A stretch of DNA of 44,023 nucleotides from Clostridia bacterium (GTDB taxonomy: Bacteria; Bacillota; Clostridia; Christensenellales; CAG-138), in assembly GCA_017438865.1 (NCBI GenBank), contig JAFRUN010000067.1, positions 1 to 44,023 of the forward strand, in the 5' to 3' direction. The notes beneath the pieces are model-generated. The model was not told the origin of the DNA. It ran no database searches and saw nothing but the letters and a program-made list of their open reading frames with translations. A program made the position numbers and the translations under genes. The first letter of the stretch is position 1. The number at the start of each line of letters is the position of its first letter. Positions 22,437 through 31,654 of this stretch are shown in pieces.

Positions 22437-24464
22437 TTACTTGTGCGTCTTCTCTCTTGCGCGCCTGTGCGCGCCGATCTGACCGGGCTTCAGATCGCTC
22501 TTTCCGGTCTGCGGCTTTTCGCCCTTCAGGGCGAGGATCGCGTCCCTTAACTTCGCCGCGGTCTCGAACTCCAGCTCGCGCGCCGCCTGCTGCATCTGTT
22601 CGGTGAGGATCGCGATGCGCTCGCGTTTCTGATATTCGGTGAGTCGTTCGGGCGGTTCCTCCTCGCGCCGCGAGATGACCAGCGTGTCGTAGACCTTTTT
22701 CTGGATGGTTTTCGGCGTAATGCCGTGCTCCGCGTTGTAGGCGATCTGCTTCGTCCTGCGGCGGGCGGTCTCGTCCATGGCGCGGCGCATGGACGCGGTG
22801 ATCGTGTCGGCATAGAGGATGACGCGTCCCTCGGCGTTTCTGGCGGCTCTGCCGATCGTCTGGATCAAGCTGGTCTCGCTGCGCAGAAAGCCCTCCTTGT
22901 CCGCGTCGAGGATGGCGACGAGCCCCACCTCCGGAAGATCGAGCCCCTCGCGCAAAAGGTTGATGCCGACCAGCGCGTCGAACTCGCCGAGCCGAAGATC
23001 GCGGATGATCTCCATGCGGTCCAGGGTGTCGATGTCGCTGTGCATATAGCGCACGCGCACGCCCATGCGATCGAGGTACTCGGTCAGGTCCTCCGCCATG
23101 CGCTTCGTAAGCGTCGTAATGAGCGTGCGGAAGCCCTTTTCCGCCTGTATGCGGACTTCGCCTAAAAGGTCGTCGATCTGCCCTTTGACGGTGCGTACCG
23201 CGACCTCGGGATCGACGAGCCCCGTCGGACGGATGATCTGTTCGGCGACGACGGCGGCGCGGCTCATTTCAAAGCCCGCGGGCGTCGCGGACACGCACAC
23301 CATCTGCGGCACGCGCGCCATGAATTCGTCGAACTTCAGCGGGCGGTTGTCCCTTGCGCTCGGCAGACGGAAGCCGTACTCGACCAGCGCGTCCTTTCTG
23401 GCGCGGTCGCCGCGGAACATGCCCCCGACCTGCGGCAGCGTGACGTGGCTTTCGTCGATGAACATCAGAAAATCCTTCGGGAAATAGTCGAGCAGCGTAA
23501 ACGGCGGCTCGCCGGGTTTCCGTCCGTCGAAGTAGCGCGAGTAGTTTTCGATGCCGCTGCAGAACCCGATCTCCTGCATCATCTCGATGTCGTGCAGCAC
23601 GCGCGAACGGATGCGTTCGGCTTCCAGCGGTCGGTTGGTGTCGAGGAACATCTTTTCCTGCACCTCCATGTCCGCTTCGATCTCCTGAAGCGCCTTGTTC
23701 ATCTTCTCCTGCCCGGTCGCGTAGTGCGAGGCGGGGAAGATCGCCGCGTGGCTGCGGCGGGAAACGACCTCGCCGGTCAAAACGTTGATCTCCGAGATGC
23801 GCTCGATTTCGTCGCCGAAAAAGCCGATGCGCAGTGCCTTGTCCGTCCAGTTGACGGGGTAGATGTCGAGCGTATCGCCGTGCGCGCGGAACGTCCCGCG
23901 CGAAAAGTCCATGTCGTTGCGCTGGTACTGGTTTTCGATGAGCCGGCGCATCACGTCGCGCCGGTCGATCTCCATGCCCTCGCGGAGCGAAATCGACAGT
24001 TTCAGATATTCCGCGGGATCGCCGAGTCCGTAGATGCACGAAACCGACGCCACGATGATCACGTCGTTTCGCTCGTTTAAGGCGCAGGTCGCGGAGTGGC
24101 GCAGCTTGTCGATTTCGTCGTTCACGTCGATCGTCTTTTCGATGTAGGTGTCGCTTGCGGGCAGGTACGCCTCCGGCTGGTAGTAGTCATAGTACGACAC
24201 GAAGAACTCGACCGCGGAATCGGGGAACAGCTCCTTGAACTCGGAGCAGAGCTGCGCGGCGAGCGTTTTGTTGTGCGCAAGCACGAGCGTGGGCTTCTGC
24301 ACACGCTCGATCACCTTTGCCATCGTATAGGTTTTTCCGCTTCCCGTGACACCCAGAAGTACGGACAGGGGATTGCCGGCGTCGATGCTCTTTACAAGCG
24401 TTTCGATCGCCTGCGGCTGATCGCCCTGCGGCGCATAGGGGGAAACGACCTTGAATTGTCCCAT
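22437..24464 (-). CDS. uvrB: UvrABC excinuclease subunit B
   Basis: Nucleotide-excision-repair helicase-like subunit that verifies damage and hands the DNA to UvrC. 675 residues from ATG 24464, normal length. P-loop GVTGSGKT (38-45), the beta-hairpin region with [13 protein letters not shown], the DESH box ([11 protein letters not shown]), motif [11 protein letters not shown] and the C-terminal UVR coiled coil ([16 protein letters not shown]) are all present. The ATG shares its A with the stop of the Dabb gene (TGATG) and there is no strong ribosome site, so translation is probably coupled. A TTG one codon upstream is a less likely start. uvrA is not adjacent. Confidence 0.97.
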   Translation of the reverse strand: MGQFKVVSPYAPQGDQPQAIETLVKSIDAGNPLSVLLGVTGSGKTYTMAKVIERVQKPTLVLAHNKTLAAQLCSEFKELFPDSAVEFFVSYYDYYQPEAYLPASDTYIEKTIDVNDEIDKLRHSATCALNERNDVIIVASVSCIYGLGDPAEYLKLSISLREGMEIDRRDVMRRLIENQYQRNDMDFSRGTFRAHGDTLDIYPVNWTDKALRIGFFGDEIERISEINVLTGEVVSRRSHAAIFPASHYATGQEKMNKALQEIEADMEVQEKMFLDTNRPLEAERIRSRVLHDIEMMQEIGFCSGIENYSRYFDGRKPGEPPFTLLDYFPKDFLMFIDESHVTLPQVGGMFRGDRARKDALVEYGFRLPSARDNRPLKFDEFMARVPQMVCVSATPAGFEMSRAAVVAEQIIRPTGLVDPEVAVRTVKGQIDDLLGEVRIQAEKGFRTLITTLTKRMAEDLTEYLDRMGVRVRYMHSDIDTLDRMEIIRDLRLGEFDALVGINLLREGLDLPEVGLVAILDADKEGFLRSETSLIQTIGRAARNAEGRVILYADTITASMRRAMDETARRRTKQIAYNAEHGITPKTIQKKVYDTLVISRREEEPPERLTEYQKRERIAILTEQMQQAARELEFETAAKLRDAILALKGEKPQTGKSDLKPGQIGAHRRAREKTHK

Positions 24465-24748
24465 CAATACTCGAAATCGACCGTTTTAGAATCCAGCCGG
24501 TGCGCGTGGATATAGACGCGCGCCTTCTGGTGATCGGGGTGCTTATCGTAAACTTCGAGGTCTTCCTTCGATTTGAAATCGACGAGCAGCGCCATATCGT
24601 AGCTTCTGCCGGAATGCATGAAATCCGCGCCGATCTGCATTGAAACGATCTCGGGGATCTTATCGACGAGCGCGTACAGCGAGTCGCGCACGACCGGGAT
24701 ATTGACCGCGGGATCTTCAAACCGGAACAGAACGATGTGCTTGATCAT
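24464..24748 (-). CDS. Dabb (stress-responsive alpha/beta barrel) domain protein
   Basis: 94-residue single-domain protein of the dimeric Dabb fold: [44 protein letters not shown]. Family members have diverse or unknown roles and no catalytic residues can be assigned. ATG 24748 follows aaaggagg. The stop overlaps the uvrB start by one base, and deoD ends 13 bases upstream. Confidence 0.88.
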   Translation of the reverse strand: MIKHIVLFRFEDPAVNIPVVRDSLYALVDKIPEIVSMQIGADFMHSGRSYDMALLVDFKSKEDLEVYDKHPDHQKARVYIHAHRLDSKTVDFEY

Positions 24749-24761
24749 AAGTGCCTCCTTT

Positions 24762-25475
24762 TTATGCTTCCGCAACGGCGAGCGCGACGCGGATCATCTG
24801 GTCGAACGCGGTCTGCCGCTGTTCCGCCGTCGCCTCCTCGCGCGTGCCGATGATGTCGCTGATCGTGTCGATCGAAAGCGCCTTTTTGCCGAGCCGCGCA
24901 GCGTTCAGATAGAGCGCCGCCGCCTCCATTTCCACGGCGAGCACGCCCATTTTGCGCCACTGCTTCCACGCCTCCGGATCGTCGCCGTAGAACACGTCGG
25001 AGCTCAGCAGATTGCCGACCATACAGCGCGCGCCGATCGCCTCGCACGCGTCGACCGCTTTCCTTACGAGACCGAAATCCGCGATGGGCGCAAAGGTGCC
25101 GGGCAGGTTGAACTGCGCGGCGTAGTTCGAGTCGGTGCACGCGCCCATGCCGATGACGATGTCGAACAGCTTGAGATCGGGGTGATACGCGCCCGCCGAG
25201 CCGACGCGGATGATGCTTTCCACGCCGTAGAATTTGAACAGCTCGTAGGAATAGATGCCGATCGAGGGATTGCCCATGCCGCTCGCCATGACCGACACGC
25301 GCTTGCCCTCGTAGGTTCCGGTATAGCCGTACACGTTGCGGATCGAGGTCACGAGCTGCGGATCTTTCAGATACGTTTCCGCGATGAACTTTGCGCGCAG
25401 CGGATCGCCGGGCATCAGCACGGTTTTTGCGAAATCGCCGGGCTTTGCGGCGTTGTGGGGCGTTAAAGTCGTCAT
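24762..25475 (-). CDS. deoD: Purine nucleoside phosphorylase DeoD
   Basis: Phosphorolysis of purine (deoxy)nucleosides to base and (deoxy)ribose-1-phosphate for salvage. 237 residues of the hexameric bacterial class: MPGDPLRAKFIAE near the N-terminus (phosphate binding), RVGSAGAYHPDLKLFDIVIGMGA, and AVEMEAAALY for ribose/base binding. ATG 25475 follows aaaaggag. Upstream in the same operon lies a phosphohexomutase-family gene which could, in principle, also convert (deoxy)ribose-1-phosphate; that link is an inference. Confidence 0.95.
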   Translation of the reverse strand: MTTLTPHNAAKPGDFAKTVLMPGDPLRAKFIAETYLKDPQLVTSIRNVYGYTGTYEGKRVSVMASGMGNPSIGIYSYELFKFYGVESIIRVGSAGAYHPDLKLFDIVIGMGACTDSNYAAQFNLPGTFAPIADFGLVRKAVDACEAIGARCMVGNLLSSDVFYGDDPEAWKQWRKMGVLAVEMEAAALYLNAARLGKKALSIDTISDIIGTREEATAEQRQTAFDQMIRVALAVAEA

Positions 25476-25491
25476 AGCCGTTCTCCTTTTC

Positions 25492-27198
25492 TTATTTGAG
25501 TCCCAGGAGCTTCGTAAGGGTGCCGTCCATGTCGGCAAGGTATGCGTCGAGCTTCGCTTCGACCGCCGCATCCGTTTCCGCATGCGCGCCGAGATACAGC
25601 TTCAGCTTCGGCTCCGTGCCGGAGGGGCGCACGGCGATCCATGTGCCGTCGTCCGTCGTATAGCGGAGTACGTTCGAGGCGGGCAGTCCGGTCAGCCCGG
25701 GCTTTAAATAGTCCTCGACCTTTTTGACCTTTACACCCGCGATCGTTTCGAGCGGCGTGCTTCTGAGCAGCACCATTGCGTTTTTGATCGCTTCGATGCC
25801 CGCCTTGCCCTCGAGCGTGTAGGACTTGACCTTTTCGCGATACCAGCCGTAGGTTTCGTAGATCTCCATCAGCGCGTCGTACAGCGTCATGCCCTTTTCA
25901 CGATACACCACGCACGCTTCCGCCACGAGCATCGCCGCGCAGATTGCGTCCTTGTCACGGGCGAAGCCGCCGGCGAGGAAGCCGTAGCTTTCCTCAAAGC
26001 CGAACAGGAAGGTGCGTTCGTGCGTGCGCTCGCATTCCGCGATCTGTTCGCCGATGAAGCGGAAGCCGGTCAGAACCTCTTTTAGTTCCACGCCGAACTT
26101 TTCGGAGATCGCGTCCGCAAGCTGTGTGGAAACGATCGAGCGCACGATCAGCCCGTTGTTCGGGAGCTTGCCGGTCGCCTTGTAGGAGGAGAGCAGGGAG
26201 TGGATCAGGATCGCGCCGATCTGGTTGCCGGTGAGCACCGCCCACGTTCCGTCGGTCTTTTTCACCGCGAGTCCCAGCCGGTCGCTGTCCGGATCGGTGC
26301 CGATGATGACGGTCGCGCCGACCTCCTCCGCATAGCGGAACGCCAGCGTAAACGCATTCGGGTCCTCGGGATTCGGGGCGGTCACCGTCGGGAAGCTGCC
26401 GTCCGGCGCCTCCTGCTCCTTCACGACCGTGACGTTCGTCACGCCGATGCGCTTTAAGATCTCGCGCACGGGCACGTTGCCGCTTCCGTGCAGCGGGGTA
26501 TAGACGAGCTTCAGCTCATGCCCCTTTTCCTTCACAAGCTCCGGCTGCGTCAGAAGCGTCATGATCTTTCCGTAATAGATCTCGTCGATCTCCTTGCCGA
26601 TGAGCTTGATCGAGCCGTCGTTTACCGCCTCGTCGAACGGCTTGTACGCCGTTTTGAAGCCCTCGACCGTGCGGATCTTTTCGGTGATCGCGTTCGCTTC
26701 GTCCGGCGCGGACTGCGCGGCGCTTCTGCCGTAGACCTTGTAGCCGTTGTACTTCGGCGGGTTGTGGCTCGCCGTAATCACGACGCCCGCGTCGCATTTG
26801 AGCTCGCGCACGGTGAAGCTGAGCTGCGGCACGGAATGCAGCGTGGAATAAAGGAAGACCTGCACACCGTGCGCGGCGAGCACGCAGGCGGTCTCCTTCG
26901 CAAACAGGTCGGAGCAGTGCCGCGAATCGTACGCGATGCACACGCGCGGCTGCCCGTGTACACTTTCCTCGAGGTACCGCGCAAGACCTTCGGTCGCCTT
27001 GCGGACGTTGTAGATGTTCATGCGGTTGTCGCCCGCGCCCAGAATGCCGCGGAGTCCCGCCGTGCCGAATTCCAGCTCGGTATAGAAGCGTTCCTCGATC
27101 TCCTTCGGATCGTTTGCGATCGACCGGAGTTCGGCCTTGGTCTGTTCGTCGATATCGGGGCTGTTCAGCCAGAGTGCATAGCGTTCAGAAGCGTTCAT
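25492..27198 (-). CDS. Phosphoglucomutase/phosphomannomutase family enzyme (PgcA-like)
   Basis: Alpha-D-phosphohexomutase of 568 residues that interconverts sugar 1- and 6-phosphates through a phosphoserine. Conserved sites are complete: active serine TASHNP (142-147, Ser144), metal loop DPDSDR, sugar-binding GFEES and phosphate-binding RPSGTEPK. The length and the N-terminal FGTAGLRG fit the Gram-positive PgcA/YhxB group that feeds UDP-glucose and wall polymer synthesis. The sequence alone does not separate glucose from mannose or (deoxy)ribose specificity. Its ATG overlaps the stop of the Rlu gene (ATGA) and follows a gaggaaa site. Confidence 0.92.
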   Translation of the reverse strand: MNASERYALWLNSPDIDEQTKAELRSIANDPKEIEERFYTELEFGTAGLRGILGAGDNRMNIYNVRKATEGLARYLEESVHGQPRVCIAYDSRHCSDLFAKETACVLAAHGVQVFLYSTLHSVPQLSFTVRELKCDAGVVITASHNPPKYNGYKVYGRSAAQSAPDEANAITEKIRTVEGFKTAYKPFDEAVNDGSIKLIGKEIDEIYYGKIMTLLTQPELVKEKGHELKLVYTPLHGSGNVPVREILKRIGVTNVTVVKEQEAPDGSFPTVTAPNPEDPNAFTLAFRYAEEVGATVIIGTDPDSDRLGLAVKKTDGTWAVLTGNQIGAILIHSLLSSYKATGKLPNNGLIVRSIVSTQLADAISEKFGVELKEVLTGFRFIGEQIAECERTHERTFLFGFEESYGFLAGGFARDKDAICAAMLVAEACVVYREKGMTLYDALMEIYETYGWYREKVKSYTLEGKAGIEAIKNAMVLLRSTPLETIAGVKVKKVEDYLKPGLTGLPASNVLRYTTDDGTWIAVRPSGTEPKLKLYLGAHAETDAAVEAKLDAYLADMDGTLTKLLGLK

Positions 27199-28493
27199 CG
27201 TTTTTCCTCCGTAAAATCGTTCCAGTTCAGTTCTTTGGTGCTTTCAAAGGTTTTTCCGAGCACCGTCAGCTTTTTCGCAAGAAGCTGCTGACGGCGTTTT
27301 TTGTATCGTTTGTTCGCGTCGCGGTCGCCGTATTTGTCGTCGCCGAGCACCGGCGTGCCGAGCGCGGCAAGCTGCACGCGGATCTGGTGCGTGCGTCCGG
27401 TGTACAGCCGGATCTCGCAAAGGGACAGGTCGCGCTTCGTTTCGAGCACGCGCAGCGAAAGTTCCATGCGGAGCGCGTCCGGATCGGTCTCGCGGCAAAG
27501 CCGCATATACGCCGCGTCCGCGTCCTTTTTTGCAAAATGCGTATACGCACCGTCCTTCGGGCGGCCGACGACGACGGCGTGATAGATCTTCTGCGTTTCG
27601 TGCCGGTAGAACGCGTCCGAAAGAGTGTCGCGCATCGCCTCGGTACGGGCAAAGCATACAAGCCCCTCGGTGTTCGCGTCGAGCCGGTGCACCGGATACA
27701 GCGGATCGAACAGCGCGGACAGCTCGCCCAGAAGTTCGCCCTCGACCTCCGCGCCCGCGTTCTTGTCGACCACGAGCATGCCGTCGTCGAAATACACCCC
27801 GCTGCACACGTCGTGCGCGGGCAGAACCTTGATCGCCGCGGGGTATTCGTGCCACTTCGGCAGCGAATAGAAGGTCATCGGCTCCGAAAGCGTCGGATGC
27901 TTCACCGTGAGCATATACGACCAAAGCCGGATCTGCGTGCCCGGTTTTGCGTTCGGATGGTAGCGCATGTCGCCCACGATCGGAAGATTCCGACTCGATA
28001 ACTGCACGCGGATCTGGTGCGGTCTGCCGGTCAGAAGCTCGATGTCGAGCAGCGACGTGCCGTTTTCCCGCGCGATCGTACGGTAGCGGAGGATCGCTTT
28101 TTTCGCGCCCTCCGTGCCCTCGTTCACCACGCGCGTCGTGTTGGTGCGCTCGTCCTTAAAAAGCCAGTCCACGCATTCGCCGTGCGCGGGAGCGACGCCG
28201 TCGACGATCGCGACGTAACGCTTGTGCGCGGTGCGGTCCTTAAACTGCGCGGTCAGCCGCGCCGCCGCCTTGCTCGTCTTTGCAAAGACCGTGACGCCGC
28301 CGACGGGGCGGTCGAGCCGGTGCACGAGTCCGAGATACGCCTCGCCCGGCTTGTGATAGGTTTCCCTGATGTACGCCTTGCAGACGGAAAGCAGGTCGAT
28401 ATCGCCCGAAGCATCCGCCTGCACCGGCAGATTTTCGGGCTTTTCGACCACCAGAAGGTGGTTGTCTTCAAACAGGATATGCGGCGCGATCAT
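27195..28493 (-). CDS. Tandem double-domain RluA-family pseudouridine synthase
   Basis: 432 residues containing two complete RluA-type catalytic domains in one frame. Domain 1 (about 1-215) has HRLDRPVGG (Asp61) and GRPHQIRVQL (156-165). Domain 2 (about 219-425) has HRLDANTEG (Asp272) and GRTHQIRVQL (366-375). Both catalytic Asp residues and the RNA-binding RxHQIR segments are intact. RluA enzymes isomerise uridine in rRNA or tRNA and normally have one such domain, often after an S4 domain; no S4 domain is seen. ATG 28493 overlaps the stop of the methyltransferase (ATGA); ATG 28505 is an alternative start. The protein ends overlapping the next gene. The substrates are unknown and could be two sites. 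Confidence 0.9.
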   Translation of the reverse strand: MIAPHILFEDNHLLVVEKPENLPVQADASGDIDLLSVCKAYIRETYHKPGEAYLGLVHRLDRPVGGVTVFAKTSKAAARLTAQFKDRTAHKRYVAIVDGVAPAHGECVDWLFKDERTNTTRVVNEGTEGAKKAILRYRTIARENGTSLLDIELLTGRPHQIRVQLSSRNLPIVGDMRYHPNAKPGTQIRLWSYMLTVKHPTLSEPMTFYSLPKWHEYPAAIKVLPAHDVCSGVYFDDGMLVVDKNAGAEVEGELLGELSALFDPLYPVHRLDANTEGLVCFARTEAMRDTLSDAFYRHETQKIYHAVVVGRPKDGAYTHFAKKDADAAYMRLCRETDPDALRMELSLRVLETKRDLSLCEIRLYTGRTHQIRVQLAALGTPVLGDDKYGDRDANKRYKKRRQQLLAKKLTVLGKTFESTKELNWNDFTEEKR

Positions 28494-29353
28494 GTGTTTG
28501 TCCATCTTCCGCTTGCGCCGCAGGGCAGCACGAGTCCGCCGCGCGCGATCGGAAGCCCGATCTCGCCGGCTTCGGCATGTCCGCCTTTTACCGCAAGCAT
28601 CAATACGTCGGAAAGCACGGTCGGGGCAAGCCCGGTCGTGTAGGAATTGATGAGAAAGAAACAGGGATCGTCGGAAAGAAGCGCGGCGCACAGCTCGACG
28701 AGCGGGTAAAGATCGTTTTCGATCTTCCACATCTCACCGGTCGGACCTCTGCCGTAGCTCGGCGGGTCCATCAGGATGCCGTCGTAGCGGTTGCCGCGGC
28801 GGAGTTCGCGTCTGACGAACTTCACGCAGTCGTCGACGATGTAGCGGACCGGCGCGTCGGAAAGGTCCGAAGCCGCCGCGTTGTCCTTCGCCCAGGCGAC
28901 CATGCCCTTCGCCGCGTCGACGTGCACGACTTCCGCGCCCGCTTTTGCGCAGGCGCAGGTGGCTCCGCCGGTGTAGGCGAACAGGTTCAGCACCCTTGCC
29001 CGCCGTCCGGTTCGCGCCGAAAACGCGCGGATCCGCTCGCGCATCCAGTCCCAGTTGACCGCCTGCTCGGGGAAGAGCCCCGTGTGCTTGAAACCGGTCG
29101 GACGCACAATAAACTTAAGATCGCGGTAGGCGATCGTCCATTGCTCGGGCAGCGTCTTTTTGTACGTCCAGTGTCCGCCGCCGGAATTGCTCCGGAAATA
29201 GACCGCGTCGGCACGGTCCGCCGCGCGCTCGTCCATCGTCCAGACCGCCTGCGGATCGGGACGCAGCAGCGTCACGCCGCCCCAGCGCTCCAGCTTAAAA
29301 CCGTTGCCCGCGTCGAGGATCGCGTAGTCTTTCCATCCGGAAGCAAGATACAT
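28490..29353 (-). CDS. Class I SAM methyltransferase, RlmI/COG1092-like
   Basis: 287 residues. SAM-binding core VLNLFAYTGGATCACAKAGAEVVHVDAAKGMVAWAKDNA and the catalytic-type motif DPPSYGRG resemble the RlmI/RlmK rRNA methyltransferase group. The N-terminal PUA domain of classical RlmI is absent; instead there is a short beta-rich segment (MYLASGWKDYAILDAGNGFKLERWG as its start). A gggagg site precedes ATG 29353. It lies 12 bases after murA2 and overlaps the pseudouridine synthase, so both RNA modifiers would be made together. Nucleotide and position specificity cannot be read from the sequence. Confidence 0.85.
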   Translation of the reverse strand: MYLASGWKDYAILDAGNGFKLERWGGVTLLRPDPQAVWTMDERAADRADAVYFRSNSGGGHWTYKKTLPEQWTIAYRDLKFIVRPTGFKHTGLFPEQAVNWDWMRERIRAFSARTGRRARVLNLFAYTGGATCACAKAGAEVVHVDAAKGMVAWAKDNAAASDLSDAPVRYIVDDCVKFVRRELRRGNRYDGILMDPPSYGRGPTGEMWKIENDLYPLVELCAALLSDDPCFFLINSYTTGLAPTVLSDVLMLAVKGGHAEAGEIGLPIARGGLVLPCGASGRWTNT

Positions 29354-29365
29354 GGTTTCCTCCCG

Positions 29366-30646
29366 TTATTCTTCGTCGACGCGAAGGATGTCCGCGCCGA
29401 TCGCTCTGAACTTGGAATCGAGGTACTCGTAGCCGCGGTCGATGTATTCGATCTTGTGCACCCGCGTCTCGCCGCCCGCCATCAGCCCCGCGATGATCAG
29501 CGCCGCGCCGGCTCTGAGGTCGCTTGCGGTGATGTCCGTTCCGCGCAGCGCTTCCACGCCCTTGACGCGCGCCACGCGCTTGGCGATCGAAATGCTCGCG
29601 CCGAGCTTCCGGAGCTCCTTCACATGGTTGAACCGGTTTTCGAAGATGTTTTCGGTGATGACGCTCGTGCCCGTCGCCTCGGTCAGGTAAGCCATCATCG
29701 GCTGCTGCAGGTCGGTCGGGAAGCCGGGGTAGACCATCGTGCGGAAACTCACCGGACGCGGGCGGTCGTTCATCGTGACGCGCAGGAAGAAGTCGCGTCC
29801 GTCGTCGCCCTCGATCACGCGTGCGCCGCTTTCCATCAGCTTTGCGGAGATCGCCTCCATATGCGTCGGGATCACGTTCTTGATCACCACGTCGCCGCGC
29901 GTCGCCGCCGTCGCGATCATGTATGTGCCGGTCTCGATCTGGTCGGGGATGATCGCATACGCGCATCCGTGCAGCTTTTTCCGCCCCTGGATACGGATGA
30001 CGTCGGTGCCCGCGCCGCGGACCGAAGCGCCCATCATGTTCAGAAAGTTCGCCACGTCGACGACGTGCGGTTCCTTCGCCACGTTCTGGAGCACCGTCGT
30101 GCCCTCCGCCTTCGCCGCCGCGAGCATCACGTTGATCGTCGCGCCGACGGAGACGACGTCGAAGAAGATCTCCGCGCCTTTGAGCTTCGTCGCCTGCGCG
30201 CGCAGCACGTTGCGGCTCTCGTCCATGTAGATCTTGGCGCCGAGCGCGCGCATGCCCTTGATGTGCTGGTCGATGGGCCGGGGGCCGATCACGCAGCCGC
30301 CGGGCAGGGCAAGCTCGATCTCGCCGTACGCGCCGAGCATTGCGCCCAGAAGATAATAGGACGCGCGCATGGAGCTGACCTTATCGGACGTCGCGTCGCG
30401 CGTGTCGATCGAAGACGGATCGATGCGCATGCAGCCGCCCTCGGTCATGTCGACCTTCGCGCCGAGGCCGCGCAGAATGTCTCTGAGACTCTCCACGTCC
30501 GCGATGTTCGGCAGGTTTTCGAGAACGCACGGTTCTCCGGCGAGGATCGCCGCGGGAATGATCGCAACGGCGGCGTTTTTCGCGCCGCTGATCGTCACCG
30601 TACCCTCCAGCCGTTTACCGCCGTGAATGCTGTAAAAAGAGTTCAA
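29366..30646 (-). CDS. murA2: UDP-N-acetylglucosamine 1-carboxyvinyltransferase (MurA copy 2)
   Basis: Second enolpyruvyl transferase, 426 residues, with the catalytic Cys at about 118 in PGGCVIGPRP, GAKNAA near residue 21 and DLRAGAALIIAG. It is not a degenerate copy. The first start after an in-frame TGA is TTG 30646, ten bases from ggaagg; the resulting N-terminus MNSFYSIHGGKRLEGTVTISGAKN fits the family. It heads the minus-strand operon and has its own promoter (30694-30722). Gram-positive bacteria often carry two MurA enzymes with one dominant; which one is dominant here is unknown. Confidence 0.95.
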   Translation of the reverse strand: MNSFYSIHGGKRLEGTVTISGAKNAAVAIIPAAILAGEPCVLENLPNIADVESLRDILRGLGAKVDMTEGGCMRIDPSSIDTRDATSDKVSSMRASYYLLGAMLGAYGEIELALPGGCVIGPRPIDQHIKGMRALGAKIYMDESRNVLRAQATKLKGAEIFFDVVSVGATINVMLAAAKAEGTTVLQNVAKEPHVVDVANFLNMMGASVRGAGTDVIRIQGRKKLHGCAYAIIPDQIETGTYMIATAATRGDVVIKNVIPTHMEAISAKLMESGARVIEGDDGRDFFLRVTMNDRPRPVSFRTMVYPGFPTDLQQPMMAYLTEATGTSVITENIFENRFNHVKELRKLGASISIAKRVARVKGVEALRGTDITASDLRAGAALIIAGLMAGGETRVHKIEYIDRGYEYLDSKFRAIGADILRVDEE

Positions 30647-30693
30647 AGTTCACAATCCTTCCTCTTTGCAGATGCAAAGGTGGCTTTCTGTAT

Positions 30694-30722
30694 ATTTTAC
30701 CGGATTTCGGGCGTTCCGTCAA
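30694..30722 (-). promoter_or_regulatory. Promoter of the murA2 operon
   Basis: Minus strand TTGACG (30717-30722), 17-base spacer, TAAAAT (30694-30699). The leader that follows contains a short palindrome (ctttgca/tgcaaag, 30664-30678). Confidence 0.65.
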
Positions 30723-31567
30723 CCGTTCGCGCCCCATTCCGCATTGAATTGCCGTCCCCATTCCCGAAAGGTCCCGTCGACGTGCCAGTCGTAGAAGACT
30801 TCGTCGCACAGGTCGATCAGCACGGAATCCTTTTTCGCGATCGCGTAATACGGGATCGAACCGATCGCAAACGGCAGGATCTGCGTGCGCGATTCGTGCC
30901 ACGTCACGGCGACCGTCCGCGGCAGGCACACGCCGTCCACGGTGCCCGCGCGCAGCATCACGCGCATGGTATAGTAGTCCGCGCACGGATGCACGGCCAT
31001 CTCCGGCTCGGTCGAGTCGAGGTAATCATACAGCAGCTTTTCCGACGGCGTGTCCTCAAGCACGGCGATCGTCTTCTTCGCCAGCGAATCGAACGGCTCG
31101 TAGGCGAGGATCACGCACCGGTCGGTGAAGAACGGGACCGTGCTGCGCTCGTATCCGTCCTGCGGGAACTCCTGCATGCTCATCAGCACAAGGTCCAGCT
31201 CGCCGTCCGCCATGCGCCACGGCGCGGCGTACCGGTCGACCGGCACCAGCGAAAGCCCTTCGGTGTGCCCGAAGATCAGCGTGGCGAGCTGCTCGGCGAC
31301 CGCGCGCTCGTAGCCGGTCCCGTTCTGATACATGCCCGCAAGGTTTTCGTCCACGCCCACGCGCAGCACGCCGGCGCTGCGGATCACGTCCAGCTCGGGG
31401 CTCGACAGCGCGGTCGCGGTCGGTCGGTTGATCAGAACCAGCACGGTGACAAGCAGCAGAATCAGCGCGGCGGCGAGGACCGGCCTGATCGGAAGCCGAT
31501 CCTGCCATCCCGGCCGCAGCAGCCGCTTTTTCTTTTGCTTCAGTTGCTCGTTAAACTTTGTTTCCAT
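30719..31567 (-). CDS. Membrane-anchored family-3 solute-binding-like protein (orphan)
   Basis: 282 residues. A basic cytoplasmic stretch (1-28) and one uncleaved-looking helix (29-46) precede a periplasmic-binding fold of the amino-acid (SBP_bac_3) type: IRSAGVLRVGVDENLAGMY at the N-lobe, then DLVLMSMQEFP, FFTDRCVILAYEP and the C-terminal DLCDEVFYDWHVDGTFREWG. No ABC permease or ATPase is adjacent, so it may act as a sensor or as a receptor for a transporter encoded elsewhere. ATG 31567 has no good ribosome site. It is preceded, in frame and after a single TGA and one codon, by a ten-codon ORF that does have one. Confidence 0.8.
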   Translation of the reverse strand: METKFNEQLKQKKKRLLRPGWQDRLPIRPVLAAALILLLVTVLVLINRPTATALSSPELDVIRSAGVLRVGVDENLAGMYQNGTGYERAVAEQLATLIFGHTEGLSLVPVDRYAAPWRMADGELDLVLMSMQEFPQDGYERSTVPFFTDRCVILAYEPFDSLAKKTIAVLEDTPSEKLLYDYLDSTEPEMAVHPCADYYTMRVMLRAGTVDGVCLPRTVAVTWHESRTQILPFAIGSIPYYAIAKKDSVLIDLCDEVFYDWHVDGTFREWGRQFNAEWGANG

Positions 31568-31570
31568 GCA

Positions 31571-31603
31571 TCATGAACGGACGCCGTACGTCGCACTTTT
31601 CAT
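31571..31603 (-). promoter_or_regulatory. Ten-codon in-frame mini-ORF upstream of the solute-binding-like gene
   Basis: ATG 31603 follows ggagtagg and encodes MKSATYGVRS before TGA. The main ATG (31567) follows one codon later in the same frame. Translation of the main gene is therefore probably coupled to the mini-ORF, or the TGA is a recent mutation in a longer N-terminus. Confidence 0.4.
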
Positions 31604-31617
31604 CCTACTCCGATCAT

Positions 31618-31623
31618 ATTATA
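31618..31623 (-). promoter_or_regulatory. -10 element for the solute-binding-like gene
   Basis: Minus-strand TATAAT, 14 bases before the mini-ORF ATG. The -35 region is T-rich with no clear hexamer. Confidence 0.5.
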
Positions 31624-31654
31624 ACAAACATTCCGAAAATAGAAAAGAGAAACC

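Noticed and set aside
28577-31576. 999-residue open frame on the + strand
   Set aside because: It runs antisense through murA2, the methyltransferase and the solute-binding-like gene, is dominated by Arg/His/Asp, and has no ribosome site or domain. It is a shadow caused by high GC and codon bias.
31571-31603. TGA before the solute-binding-like gene as a selenocysteine or recoded codon
   Set aside because: No selenoprotein homology, no SECIS-like hairpin noticed directly after the TGA, and a normal ATG follows one codon later.
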